Made by a program: the position numbers and the translations under genes. A stretch of DNA of 13,666 bases from Candidatus Margulisiibacteriota bacterium. GTDB lineage: Bacteria; Margulisbacteria; WOR-1; O2-12-FULL-45-9. The number at the start of each line of letters is the position of its first letter. The stretch's first letter is position 1. The notes under the pieces were generated by a model. It was not told the DNA's origin and ran no database searches. It saw only the letters and a list, made by a program, of their open reading frames with translations. This document shows, piece by piece, positions 1-8,162 of this stretch. The stretch covers positions 1 through 13,666 of the forward strand of contig JAHIZU010000292.1 in assembly GCA_018814265.1 (NCBI GenBank), written 5' to 3'.

Positions 1-114
1 CGCGGCCAATAGTTCAAAGGTCTTCTCGTTGCTGGTGGAGATGATTTCTTTGGCTTCGGCAGCAGTTATGGGATTGCCGTCAATTATTTCCTGAGCTAAA
101 TGCAGGTAAGGCAT
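1..114 (-). CDS. bioB: Biotin synthase BioB, N-terminal fragment (runs off left edge)
   Basis: Only the first 38 codons are in the window, read leftward from an ATG at 114-112. The peptide begins MPYLHLAQEIIDGNP and continues with an alternating helical segment (ITAAEAKEIIS, then TFELLAA). This is the usual N-terminal helix that precedes the radical-SAM barrel of biotin synthase, which inserts sulfur into dethiobiotin using an auxiliary Fe-S cluster. The catalytic CxxxCxxC lies beyond the edge, so the call rests on the N-terminal pattern plus the divergent bioH/bioC operon. There is no Shine-Dalgarno sequence. A TGCTATAAT extended -10 sits directly before the start, suggesting a leaderless mRNA. 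Another radical-SAM enzyme is possible but less likely. Confidence 0.68.
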   Translation of the reverse strand, partial: MPYLHLAQEIIDGNPITAAEAKEIISTSNEKTFELLAA

Positions 115-121
115 GGTTTAA

Positions 122-130
122 ATTATAGCA
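122..130 (-). promoter_or_regulatory. Extended -10 promoter of bioB, apparently leaderless
   Basis: On the minus strand the sequence reads TGCTATAAT (extended -10, perfect TATAAT at 127-122). The expected transcription start is about position 115, one base before the ATG at 114. No convincing -35 is seen, which fits an extended -10 promoter. Confidence 0.55.
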
Positions 131-134
131 TATC

Positions 135-143
135 TGATATAAT
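135..143 (+). promoter_or_regulatory. Extended -10 promoter of the bioH-like operon, apparently leaderless
   Basis: The sequence TGATATAAT carries TG one base before a perfect TATAAT (138-143). The expected start of transcription is about 150, two bases before the ATG at 152. There is no Shine-Dalgarno sequence. It lies back to back with the bioB promoter, so any operator in this short region would control both directions. Confidence 0.55.
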
Positions 144-151
144 GATTTGAT

Positions 152-808
152 ATGCCGATACTCTTATTTATCCATGGGTTTGCTACTGGGCCAAAGATCT
201 GGCAGGCGCAGATCAGGGAATTCTCCAAGGATTTCCACGTCGTAACTGATATTGAACATGTCGAACATGGCAGTGATGTTTATCTTGTTGGCTGGTCAAT
301 GGGGGGGTGGAAAGCGCTGGAGCTGTGGCAGGAGCATCATCAAAAGATCAAAGGTTTGATCCTGGTTTCAGCCTTTGCCAAGTATGTGCGGAGTGATGAT
401 TATCCTTGCGGTACGCCAATGGTCCTGCTGCGCAAACTAGAGAAGAGATTTATGTCTGATTACAAGGATGGCATGCATTATTTCTATGATCTGGTATTTA
501 AGGATAAGAAGATACACCGGTTGATCGACCAATTGCCAGTGCCGGAAAAACATGATGTTGATAGGTGGTTTGAGAAATTGCGGCAGGAAGACATGAGGGA
601 GCTGCTGCCCAGAATCAATGTGCCGGTCCTCATCATTCAGGGAGATCAGGACCCGATCGTTTCCCCTGAGGCAGCGGAATATTTACATGGCAGGATTAAG
701 GATTCAGAATTAAGGGTCTTTGCCGGAGTAGGGCATGCCCCATTTCTTGAGAAAACCAGGGAATTTAATTTGACCATGAGGGGTTTTCTGGCAAAAAATG
801 AAAATTGA
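152..808 (+). CDS. bioH: BioH-like pimeloyl-ACP methyl ester esterase (alpha/beta hydrolase)
   Basis: A compact 218-residue alpha/beta hydrolase. Visible landmarks are the oxyanion-hole HGF (8-10), the nucleophile elbow G47-W-S49-M-G, the acid in GDQDP (Asp167), and the base in GHAPF (His195). The C-terminal half (MRELLPRINVPVLII, then GHAPFLEKTREF) resembles the corresponding part of E. coli BioH. BioH removes the methyl ester from pimeloyl-ACP at the end of the BioC-initiated pathway. The bioC start codon lies inside its 3' end (11-nt overlap), so the two are translationally coupled, which supports the role strongly. The protein is shorter than E. coli BioH (about 256 residues): only 38 residues separate HGF from the nucleophile serine, so a strand-helix unit seems to be missing. 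Other short BioH replacements, such as BioG, are alternatives. Confidence 0.78.
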   Translation: MPILLFIHGFATGPKIWQAQIREFSKDFHVVTDIEHVEHGSDVYLVGWSMGGWKALELWQEHHQKIKGLILVSAFAKYVRSDDYPCGTPMVLLRKLEKRFMSDYKDGMHYFYDLVFKDKKIHRLIDQLPVPEKHDVDRWFEKLRQEDMRELLPRINVPVLIIQGDQDPIVSPEAAEYLHGRIKDSELRVFAGVGHAPFLEKTREFNLTMRGFLAKNEN

Positions 809-1547
809 TAAAGAAAGAGTAAAAAAGAGTTTTTCTGATAGCGCTAAACACTATGACCGCCACGCGGACCTGCAGCATGAAGTAATGAGCAAGCTCTTTG
901 GACGTGTTTCGGTCCAGCCCAAATGGGTTTTGGATGTCGGGTCAGGAACCGGCACGCTGGTTGGTCTGCTGGCGGAAAAATATCCTGAGGCTGATGTGGT
1001 CGGCCTTGATATTGCGATTGGCATGCTTGAGGTGGCGCTGGCCAAAAATTACAAGAATAACGTCCGGTTTCTTCAGGGTGATGGGGAAGCATTGCCTTTT
1101 GATTCTGGACAATTTGATCTGGTTGTTTCTTCACTGGCTTTGCAGTGGATGGATCCGGAGAAAGTCTTTATTGAGGCGGCGCGGGTGTTAAAGCCCGGCG
1201 GAAGTTTTTATTTTAGTACTTTCGGGCCGAAAACTTTAGCGGAGCTTAAGCAGGCAGGGTTATCTGTCAATGATTTTCCTGCCGAGAATGAATTAAAGCG
1301 GGTCTTGTCTCATCAATTTGCCGGGGTAGAGCTTAAGGCGGAACTGCTCACCAGGAATTATAAAGATATTTTTGAATTGTTCCATTATTTAAAAGAGATC
1401 GGGGCCCAGAATCCCTGGGATGTCGGCCGCAAGGGTTTGACCAGCAGGCGAAAGTTGGCTAAGATGTTTGTTCCCGAAAACAAGGGTTTGGACGTGAGCT
1501 ATGAAGTGTATTTTGGCTCGTGTCTTGTTAAGGAGGCGGTTATATGA
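798..1547 (+). CDS. bioC: Malonyl-ACP O-methyltransferase BioC
   Basis: 249 residues, close to the 251 of E. coli BioC. It is a class I SAM-dependent methyltransferase that methylates malonyl-ACP so that the fatty-acid machinery can build pimeloyl-ACP for biotin. The N-terminus has the BioC-typical helix ending SFSDSAKHYDRHADLQ. Motif I is VLDVGSGTG (44-52), the acidic ribose-binding residue is Asp71 in GLDIA, and GDGEALPF (94-101) and SSLALQWMDP (111-120) match the BioC pattern. It overlaps the bioH-like gene upstream by 11 nt and the sulfur-carrier gene downstream by 4 nt (ATGA), so all three should be translated from one mRNA. Confidence 0.9.
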   Translation: MKIDKERVKKSFSDSAKHYDRHADLQHEVMSKLFGRVSVQPKWVLDVGSGTGTLVGLLAEKYPEADVVGLDIAIGMLEVALAKNYKNNVRFLQGDGEALPFDSGQFDLVVSSLALQWMDPEKVFIEAARVLKPGGSFYFSTFGPKTLAELKQAGLSVNDFPAENELKRVLSHQFAGVELKAELLTRNYKDIFELFHYLKEIGAQNPWDVGRKGLTSRRKLAKMFVPENKGLDVSYEVYFGSCLVKEAVI

Positions 1548-1747
1548 GCATCGAAGTTGTTATCAATGGCAAAACCGAAGAAATTGAGCCGGTGTCCGTA
1601 GGGGATTTGTTGAGGTCAAAAGATGTTAAATTTGAGGTGGTCACTGTTGAATTAAATGATGAAATCATAAAGAGAGGGTCTTATGACTCAACCAGCCTTA
1701 AGAAGGGCGACCGGGTAGAATTTGTTTACTATATGGGTGGGGGCTAA
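1544..1747 (+). CDS. thiS: ThiS/MoaD-family sulfur carrier protein
   Basis: A 67-residue ubiquitin-like protein that ends in Met-Gly-Gly-Gly, the C-terminal tail adenylated and then thiocarboxylated by E1-like enzymes. The N-terminus (SIEVVINGKTEEIE) and the segment VGDLL are typical of ThiS. A good ribosome-binding site AAGGAGG (1530-1536) lies 7 nt before the start, inside the end of bioC, and the genes overlap by ATGA. The activating enzyme is two genes downstream. The carrier could serve thiazole, cysteine or methionine synthesis, or another sulfur-insertion pathway. No thiG, moaE or JAMM peptidase is present in the window to decide, so the symbol denotes family only. Confidence 0.82.
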   Translation: MSIEVVINGKTEEIEPVSVGDLLRSKDVKFEVVTVELNDEIIKRGSYDSTSLKKGDRVEFVYYMGGG

Positions 1748-1796
1748 GACGTCTGAGTTTGTCTGGGTCTTATAATAAAATAAGGGAGAGAATAAA

Positions 1797-2107
1797 ATGG
1801 ATGTAACAAAGGAAAATTTTAAGCAGGAAGTTTTGGAGGCCAAATTGCCGGTTTTAGTTGATTTCTGGGCAAGCTGGTGCAGCCCCTGCATGGCAGTTGC
1901 TCCGCTGGTCGATAAAATTGCCCTGGAGAATGAAGGTAAATTGAAGGTGGGCAAAGTCAATACGGATGAGAATCCTGATGTGGCAGCCAACTATGGCATT
2001 CTGGGCATTCCCACCCTGATCCTGTTCAAAAATGGACAGGAAGTTGGCCGGGTCATCGGGTTTAATCCCGGATCGATCCAGGAACTGGTCAAAAAGGGGA
2101 TGGCATA

Positions 2108-2108
<1 letters not shown>
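1797..2108 (+). CDS. trxA: Thioredoxin with a CSPC active site
   Basis: 103 residues with the full thioredoxin fold pattern: [13 protein letters not shown] (19-31), redox cysteines 28 and 31, cis-proline in GIPT (Pro72), and a conserved [13 protein letters not shown] region. There is no signal peptide, so it is cytosolic. The active site reads CSPC instead of the usual CGPC; the glycine-to-serine change would be expected to alter redox potential or partner choice. It starts 49 nt after the sulfur-carrier gene, with GGGAGAG (1784-1790) as ribosome-binding site. A TATAAT at 1771-1776 could be an internal -10 but has no clear -35. The stop codon overlaps the next start by one base. It may reduce a persulfide or disulfide during sulfur transfer to the carrier (inference from context). 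Confidence 0.88.
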
Positions 2109-3791
<1,683 letters not shown>

Positions 3792-5573
3792 CTAAAGGTT
3801 TGCGATATCCTCAAATTTAATGTCCGCGCCCAGGATCCCCAGCAGCTTGCCCTTATCATCTTTGATCGGGGCGGCAACCGTGATGCAGAGCTTATTGGTT
3901 AATCTTGAATTATAAAAATTAGAAACAAAGGCTGCTTCTTTTTTCAGCGCGCCCTTGAACCACGAACGGTCGGAATAATTCTCGTCCTTGGATATCTTTT
4001 GAAATATGCCGGTGTCCTCTGGATGGGTAATATTGCTGGTGGTTTTTAGGCCATTCTTGCCGACCACGTATAGGAACTGGATAAAGGGATTCTGTTCAAT
4101 GAACCTTTCTAGGATCGGTTCCTGCTTTTTGGCCTGCATGGATATGAGTTCGGTTTTCTCTGCCAGTTCTTCGATCAAGTGTTTGGCGTGCTTGTCGACC
4201 TTTTTCTTTAGTTTGGCAAAATCAGATTCAATATATTCCGGTAAATACTGCTTGGCATGCTCGATCATTTCTTCCGCTGAAATAGCAGTCGTTCTCCTTT
4301 GATCATACTGGTCAGTTACCCAGGCGGAGATCTGTAAAACCGCGGGATGATTTTTTGGCAGCTGATGGTTGTTTTTTAGCTTTAGATGGGTATTGAGCCA
4401 GTAAGCAACCCCAGCTGCGCCTGATTTGTCAGTGATCGCAATAGCCATGGGCCGGTTGAGTATCTTGTCGGTATCAAAGATATTGTAGATCTCCTGGTTT
4501 TTGATCAGGCCGTCTGCGTGGATGCCGGCGCGGGTAGTGTTAAACTCTGTGCCGACAAAGGGGTAATTTGGCGGGATCTCAGCGCCAATCTCGCTGCGGA
4601 AATATTCCGCGATCTCAGTAATAACGGTAGTGTCAATGTCGTCGGTTATCCCTTTTAGACCGATATACTCCATGATCAAGGCTTCGATCGGAGGGTTGCC
4701 GGTTCTTTCCCCAAAACCTAGTAAGGTACCGTTAGCCGCGCAACAACCATACAGCCAGGCAGTAGAGGCGTTGATCAAGACTTTGTGGAAATCGTTGTGT
4801 CCATGCCATTCTAGCCTTTCTGGTGGCACACCACCTTCTTTAACCAGTTTATAGACCAATTTTGGTACTGAACGCGGCAGGGCAGCCTTGGGGTAAGAAA
4901 TGCCATAGCCCATGGTGTCGCAGGCCCGCACTTTAATGGGGATGCCGGATTCCTTGGCTAAAGCCATTAACTTTTTAACAAAAGGCAGGACAAACCCGTC
5001 AAAATCCGCCCGGGTAATGTCTTCCAAATGGCAGCGGGGAATTACGCCAAGCTCTAAGGCGGCTTTCACCACCGCTAAATAACCTTCCATGGCTTGCTTG
5101 TGGTCCTTTTTTAGCTTCAGAAAGATATGGTAGTCAGAGGCAGAGGTTAAGATCCCTGTTTCTTTTAGGCCCATTTCCTTAACCAATTGGAAATCTTGTT
5201 TAACTGCCCGGATCCAGCCAGTGATATGGGGAAACTCAAAGCCTAATTCTTGGCACTTTCGCACGGCTTCACGGTCTTTATCGCTGTAAAGGAAAAATTC
5301 AGACTGCTTAATGATGCCCTTGGGCCCGCCCAGTCGGTGCAACAGCGTGTAGATGTCCACGATCTGTTGGACCGTGTAGGGAGGCCGGGCTTGTTGGCCA
5401 TCGCGAAAGGTCGTGTCAGAAATCCAAATGTCATTGGGCGGATTAAGAGGCACTTCCTCGGAATCAAAGGCGATCCTGGGAACTTCATCATAAGGGAAAA
5501 ACCCCCGCAAAAGATTAGGCGTTTCTGTATTTTCTTTCTTGATCAGATCTTTAGCATTCAGCAACCAGTTCAT
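3792..5573 (-). CDS. Probable Re-citrate synthase (DRE-TIM condensing enzyme) with C-terminal Cache-like domain
   Basis: 593 residues when started at the ATG at 5573, which has GGAGGG 5 nt upstream. A longer reading to 5648 would overlap the promoter's -35 and is rejected. Residues 1-440 are an isopropylmalate/homocitrate-synthase-type TIM barrel: DTTFRDG (53-59), metal ligands in HGHND (His257, His259), GFGERTGN (286-293) and AGIHADG (349-355). The N-terminal and barrel pattern recalls the Clostridium kluyveri Re-citrate synthase family, and adjacency to mdh supports citrate formation from oxaloacetate and acetyl-CoA. Residues about 475-593 add a domain that reads like a Cache/PDC sensor (DRSWFKGALKK, then KLCITVAAPI and GILGADI). 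No transmembrane segment is present, so the domain should be cytosolic. Homocitrate or another 2-acylmalate synthase remains possible. Confidence 0.75.
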   Translation of the reverse strand: MNWLLNAKDLIKKENTETPNLLRGFFPYDEVPRIAFDSEEVPLNPPNDIWISDTTFRDGQQARPPYTVQQIVDIYTLLHRLGGPKGIIKQSEFFLYSDKDREAVRKCQELGFEFPHITGWIRAVKQDFQLVKEMGLKETGILTSASDYHIFLKLKKDHKQAMEGYLAVVKAALELGVIPRCHLEDITRADFDGFVLPFVKKLMALAKESGIPIKVRACDTMGYGISYPKAALPRSVPKLVYKLVKEGGVPPERLEWHGHNDFHKVLINASTAWLYGCCAANGTLLGFGERTGNPPIEALIMEYIGLKGITDDIDTTVITEIAEYFRSEIGAEIPPNYPFVGTEFNTTRAGIHADGLIKNQEIYNIFDTDKILNRPMAIAITDKSGAAGVAYWLNTHLKLKNNHQLPKNHPAVLQISAWVTDQYDQRRTTAISAEEMIEHAKQYLPEYIESDFAKLKKKVDKHAKHLIEELAEKTELISMQAKKQEPILERFIEQNPFIQFLYVVGKNGLKTTSNITHPEDTGIFQKISKDENYSDRSWFKGALKKEAAFVSNFYNSRLTNKLCITVAAPIKDDKGKLLGILGADIKFEDIANL

Positions 5574-5619
5574 GATTTCCCTCCGTAATGTAATGTGTTT
5601 AAAGGCAAAGCTTTTGACT

Positions 5620-5648
5620 ATTATAGCAATAAACGGTTGGAATTTCAA
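5620..5648 (-). promoter_or_regulatory. Sigma-70-type promoter for the citrate-synthase-like/mdh operon
   Basis: On the minus strand: TTGAAA (5648-5643), 17-nt spacer, TATAAT (5625-5620), with TG one base before the -10. The expected start is about 5613, giving a 40-nt leader that carries GGAGGG (5584-5579) before the ATG at 5573. Confidence 0.75.
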
Positions 5649-5690
5649 AACTGCCTTCTTATTTTAGGCTTGTTGTGAGATCGTAGGCCG

Positions 5691-5876
5691 GTGACTGGTG
5701 CAGATAATAAAGTGGTTGAATTGCTTAAACAATATGACTACGATTTAGGGGTAAGTTCTCAGATGGTGGACGATTATTTAGGCCAGGCATTTTTGCTTTT
5801 TTCAGGTCGGTCGCTGGGGCTTAATATCTTGAAAAAAGGAGGTGCAGGAGCAAGAAAAAAGCCTTTTTTTGTTTGA
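5691..5876 (+). CDS. Doubtful small ORF, unknown product
   Basis: An open frame of up to 61 codons from a GTG. I do not recognise it. The segment NKVVELLKQYDYDLGVSSQ looks like plausible protein-coding helix sequence, but there is no good ribosome-binding site, no ATG start, and the tail turns into lysine-rich low-complexity sequence near an A/T-rich inverted repeat. It lies between the citrate-synthase promoter and a decayed porin gene, so it may be a remnant of a lost gene. Equally it could be noncoding leader sequence of the former porin gene. Confidence 0.2.
   Translation: MTGADNKVVELLKQYDYDLGVSSQMVDDYLGQAFLLFSGRSLGLNILKKGGAGARKKPFFV
5832..5869 (+). terminator. Possible weak intrinsic terminator
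   Basis: AAAAAAGG (5832-5839) can pair with CCTTTTTT (5862-5869), and the second arm is followed by more T residues. The stem is A/T-rich and the loop long (22 nt), so this is weak support only. It could end transcription of the doubtful ORF or regulate the former porin gene downstream. Confidence 0.25.
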
Positions 5877-5896
5877 TTTTTTTAAGGAAGAAAGAG

Positions 5897-6593
5897 ATGA
5901 AAAAGCTAGTTGTTTTTGTGTTATTAGCTGCTTTAGTTTTCTGTTTGCCGGCAGCAGCACAAATAAGATTTAAAGATGTGCCGGACGATCACTGGGCAGC
6001 ATCTGCGGTTTATGATCTGGTCAAATGAAAGGAAGATCGTTTCCCGCTCCGAGATCGAAAAAATGATCAGCCAGAGTGGTGGTGGAGTTAGCGGTTCCGG
6101 AGTTAGCGGCGTGGTTTATTTTGCCTAAAAAAAAGAATCTGCAGAATTCCGGCATCGTAAACGATTTTGATATCAAGCGCGTTTATGTCAACATCCAGAA
6201 CAAACTGAGCGGCAATGCCAGCTCAAAAGTGACATTTGACGTTGCTCGTAATGCTACAACTCCCACAACCCTGAATAGTTTTCTCAAATATGCCTATGTT
6301 GATTTGCATGATGCTTTACCAGCGGAATTGCAAATTATCCCAACTGATCTAACCGTGAGCATTGGCCTTTTGCCAACTTACTGGATCGGCTACGTGAATT
6401 CGATCCTGGGCATTCGTTATGTGTCTATAGCAGCTTAACGGATTTAAACGGTGTCCTTTCATCGGCTGATTTTGGTGTTGATGCCAATGGCAGCTCAAAC
6501 CTGGCTGGCCTGAAAGTCAATTTTAACGGGGCGGTCATCAATGGCGCTGGTTTTAGGGCTGCTGAGACAAACGCCGGAAAAACTATCAACTAG
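5897..6593 (+). pseudogene. Decayed SLH-domain porin gene with several frameshifts
   Basis: AAGGAAG (5884-5890) precedes an ATG that opens a clear signal peptide (MKKLVVFVLLAALVFCLPAAA) followed by the start of an SLH domain (IRFKDVPDDHWAASAVYDLVK). The frame then hits TGA at 6026-6028. SLH-like sequence resumes in another frame at about 6036 (IVSRSEIEKMISQS), stops at about 6124 by an A-run, and continues in a third frame to 6438 as barrel-like sequence (DFDIKRVYVNIQNKLSG, then SFLKYAYVDLHDALPAE). The last piece returns to the second frame at about 6429 and ends at TAG 6591-6593. The pieces join into the known order signal peptide, SLH, beta-barrel porin of diderm Terrabacteria, but with part of the SLH domain and much of the barrel missing. 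Assembly errors could explain some shifts, but not the deletions. Confidence 0.75.
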
Positions 6594-6661
6594 AGAGTCA
6601 ACTAACGCTGTGTCCGTTGCCGAACTCCGCTTGTTTCCGAATTTTATTTGTTTATAGTTCA

Positions 6662-6684
6662 ATCTTGACTAAATCAATCAAGAT
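6662..6684. promoter_or_regulatory. Palindromic operator candidate upstream of the first Rrf2 gene
   Basis: A perfect 7-bp inverted repeat ATCTTGA-N9-TCAAGAT. It overlaps the -35 of promoter candidate P1 and lies just upstream of P2. A second inverted repeat, AGTTCA (6656-6661) and TGAACT (6694-6699), overlaps it. The core TTGA-N9-TCAA is repeated with identical spacing upstream of the second Rrf2 gene. Confidence 0.55.
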
Positions 6685-6694
6685 AGTGTATGAT
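6665..6694 (+). promoter_or_regulatory. Promoter candidate P1 of the rrf2-cysK operon
   Basis: TTGACT (6665-6670), 18-nt spacer, TATGAT (6689-6694). The expected start is near 6701, giving a 37-nt leader without a recognisable Shine-Dalgarno sequence. The palindrome at 6662-6684 would block it if bound. Confidence 0.5.
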
Positions 6695-6698
6695 GAAC

Positions 6699-6727
6699 TG
6701 GACATTTTGGTTAAATCTAACGATAAT
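6699..6727 (+). promoter_or_regulatory. Promoter candidate P2 of the rrf2-cysK operon, near-leaderless
   Basis: TGGACA (6699-6704), exactly 17-nt spacer, GATAAT (6722-6727), each 5 of 6 matches to consensus. The expected start is about 6734, four bases before the ATG at 6738. This fits the lack of a ribosome-binding site and the leaderless pattern of other genes here. Confidence 0.45.
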
Positions 6728-6737
6728 ATATTGAACA

Positions 6738-7160
6738 ATGAATTTTTCAATTAAAGTGCAATACGGTATTCAAGCGGCTCTGGAGCTGGCTAAAAAATTC
6801 AATGCAGGACCGGTTCAGATCGGTGATATTGCCAGGAGCCAGATGATACCTGTGCGGTATCTGGAGCAATTACTATTGATACTGAAAAGGAGGCACTTGC
6901 TTTCCAGTCTGCGTGGAAAAGAAGGGGGATATAACCTGGCAAAGCATCCCAGCGATATTTCAGTGCTTGAAGTAATTGAGGCTCTGGATGGCCCGATCAA
7001 TCTGACTAATAAGAGGTTGAAGAAGTATCCTGTTCTATTTGAGTTATTTGAGAATTTGCAAAATAATATAAAAGACAGCTTAAAGGAGACAACATTGGAA
7101 GACCTTATCTTTAGAGTCAGCAAAAAAGAAAGAGCTTACATATATAATTATAATATTTAG
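6738..7160 (+). CDS. Rrf2-family transcriptional regulator, CymR-like (no cysteines)
   Basis: 140 residues. The N-terminal winged helix shows the Rrf2 pattern: FSIKVQYGIQAALELA, IGDIARSQMIPVRYLEQLLLILKRRHLLSS (helix-turn-helix), and the wing LRGKEGGYNLAK. The dimerisation region follows (ISVLEVIEALDGPI). There is no cysteine anywhere, so it cannot bind an Fe-S cluster as IscR does. In this respect it resembles CymR, the Bacillus cysteine regulator that senses O-acetylserine through a complex with CysK. The gene directly precedes cysK, which makes control of this sulfur operon, including its own expression, the likely role (inference). A palindrome overlaps the promoter region. Confidence 0.82.
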   Translation: MNFSIKVQYGIQAALELAKKFNAGPVQIGDIARSQMIPVRYLEQLLLILKRRHLLSSLRGKEGGYNLAKHPSDISVLEVIEALDGPINLTNKRLKKYPVLFELFENLQNNIKDSLKETTLEDLIFRVSKKERAYIYNYNI

Positions 7161-7203
7161 GCCCCGAGCGACCCCGAGCTCTGTCGAGGGGGAGTCGAAG
7201 GGC
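7161..7203. repeat. GC-rich palindromic element between rrf2 and cysK
   Basis: Directly after the rrf2 stop, CGACCCC (7169-7175) pairs with GGGG (7189-7192) plus GTCG (7194-7197), and outer GCCC (7161-7164) pairs with GGGC (7200-7203). CCCCGAGC occurs twice within it (7162-7169 and 7172-7179). It looks like a REP-type intergenic palindrome or an mRNA stem-loop; there is no T-run, so it is not a standard terminator. It ends just before the cysK ribosome-binding site AAGGAGG (7204-7210). Confidence 0.55.
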
Positions 7204-7214
7204 AAGGAGGAATC

Positions 7215-8141
7215 ATGGCAAAGATAGCAAAAGATATCACAGAATTAGTCGGTAGTACACCTTTGGTTAGGCTAAACAAGGTTACTGAAGGTACGGTGGC
7301 GGAGGTTGTGGCCAAACTTGAATCTTTTAATCCCTGTTCGAGCCTCAAGGACCGGGTCGCGGTGGCCATGATCGATGCTGCGGAAAAAGAAGGTAAAATT
7401 TGTGAGGGAGCGATTATTGTTGAGCCGACTTCTGGCAACACGGGGATTGGGCTGGCCTTTGTTTGCGCAGCACGTGGCTATAAACTTATGTTGACTATGC
7501 CTGACACCATGAGTATCGAACGTAGAAATCTATTGAAGGCATTTGGCGCTGACCTTGTTTTAACCGATGGCGCTAAAGGTATGAAGGGCGCGGTGGAAAA
7601 GGCCGAAGAATTGGTCAGAACGACAAAAAATTCCTTTATGCCACAGCAGTTCAAGAACGTGGCAAATCCTGACATTCACAAAAGGACCACGGCGGAAGAG
7701 ATCTGGAACGATACGGATGGCAAGGTCGATATCTTTGTGGCCGGGATCGGTACAGGCGGTACGATCACAGGGGTGGGGCAGGCTTTAAAGTCAAAGAAAA
7801 AGAACGTAAAGGTCATAGCAGTTGAACCCGCCGATTCTCCGGTGCTTTCCGGCGGGCAGCCTGGTCCCCATAAGATCCAGGGGATAGGCGCAGGTTTTGT
7901 GCCTGATGTTCTGGACACAAAGATATATGACGAAGTGATCAAAGTTAGCAATGAAGATTCTTTTGAAATCGCTCGCAGGCTTGCTCAAGAAGAAGGTTTG
8001 CTTGTAGGGATCTCTTCTGGAGCAGCGACTTACGCAGCGCTTGAGATCGCCAAGCGTCCGGGAAATAAGGGAAAGTTGATCGTTGTTTTGCTGCCTGATA
8101 CAGGTGAGCGTTATTTGAGCACGCCGTTATTTCAGGAGTAG
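7215..8141 (+). CDS. cysK: Cysteine synthase CysK (O-acetylserine sulfhydrylase)
   Basis: 308 residues, a typical length. It is a PLP enzyme that makes cysteine from O-acetylserine and sulfide. The PLP lysine is Lys45 in NPCSSLKDR, the substrate loop is PTSGNTG (71-77), the phosphate-binding loop is GTGGT (179-183), and GISSGAA (265-271) carries the serine facing the pyridine nitrogen. The motif order matches CysK rather than cystathionine beta-synthase, and there is no C-terminal CBS domain. A strong ribosome-binding site AAGGAGG (7204-7210) lies 4 nt before the start. It follows a CymR-like regulator and precedes the homocysteine genes, so the operon covers sulfide fixation into both cysteine and homocysteine. 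O-phosphoserine or another activated serine as substrate cannot be excluded. Confidence 0.92.
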   Translation: MAKIAKDITELVGSTPLVRLNKVTEGTVAEVVAKLESFNPCSSLKDRVAVAMIDAAEKEGKICEGAIIVEPTSGNTGIGLAFVCAARGYKLMLTMPDTMSIERRNLLKAFGADLVLTDGAKGMKGAVEKAEELVRTTKNSFMPQQFKNVANPDIHKRTTAEEIWNDTDGKVDIFVAGIGTGGTITGVGQALKSKKKNVKVIAVEPADSPVLSGGQPGPHKIQGIGAGFVPDVLDTKIYDEVIKVSNEDSFEIARRLAQEEGLLVGISSGAATYAALEIAKRPGNKGKLIVVLLPDTGERYLSTPLFQE

Positions 8142-8162
8142 GATTAAGGAAGGTGATTTATT

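Noticed and set aside
844..1191. Open frames in other phases and on the opposite strand within bioC
   Set aside because: They lie fully inside a gene with clear family motifs, lack ribosome-binding sites and show no recognisable protein pattern.
1771..1776. Internal promoter before the thioredoxin gene (TATAAT)
   Set aside because: No -35 or extended -10 is present at a proper distance, and the gene has a normal ribosome-binding site within an operon; kept only as a note.
5574..5648. Upstream extension of the citrate-synthase-like protein by 25 residues
   Set aside because: The extension overlaps the -10 and -35 elements, and an ATG with GGAGGG at ideal spacing lies at 5573.
5640..6737. Mobile element or integration site in the decayed region
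   Set aside because: No transposase or integrase remnant, terminal inverted repeat or target duplication could be seen; frameshifts and deletions are enough to explain the region.
7161..7203. Reading the GC-rich hairpin as the terminator of the rrf2 gene
   Set aside because: There is no T-run after the stem, and cysK follows at once with a strong ribosome-binding site; partial attenuation remains possible.
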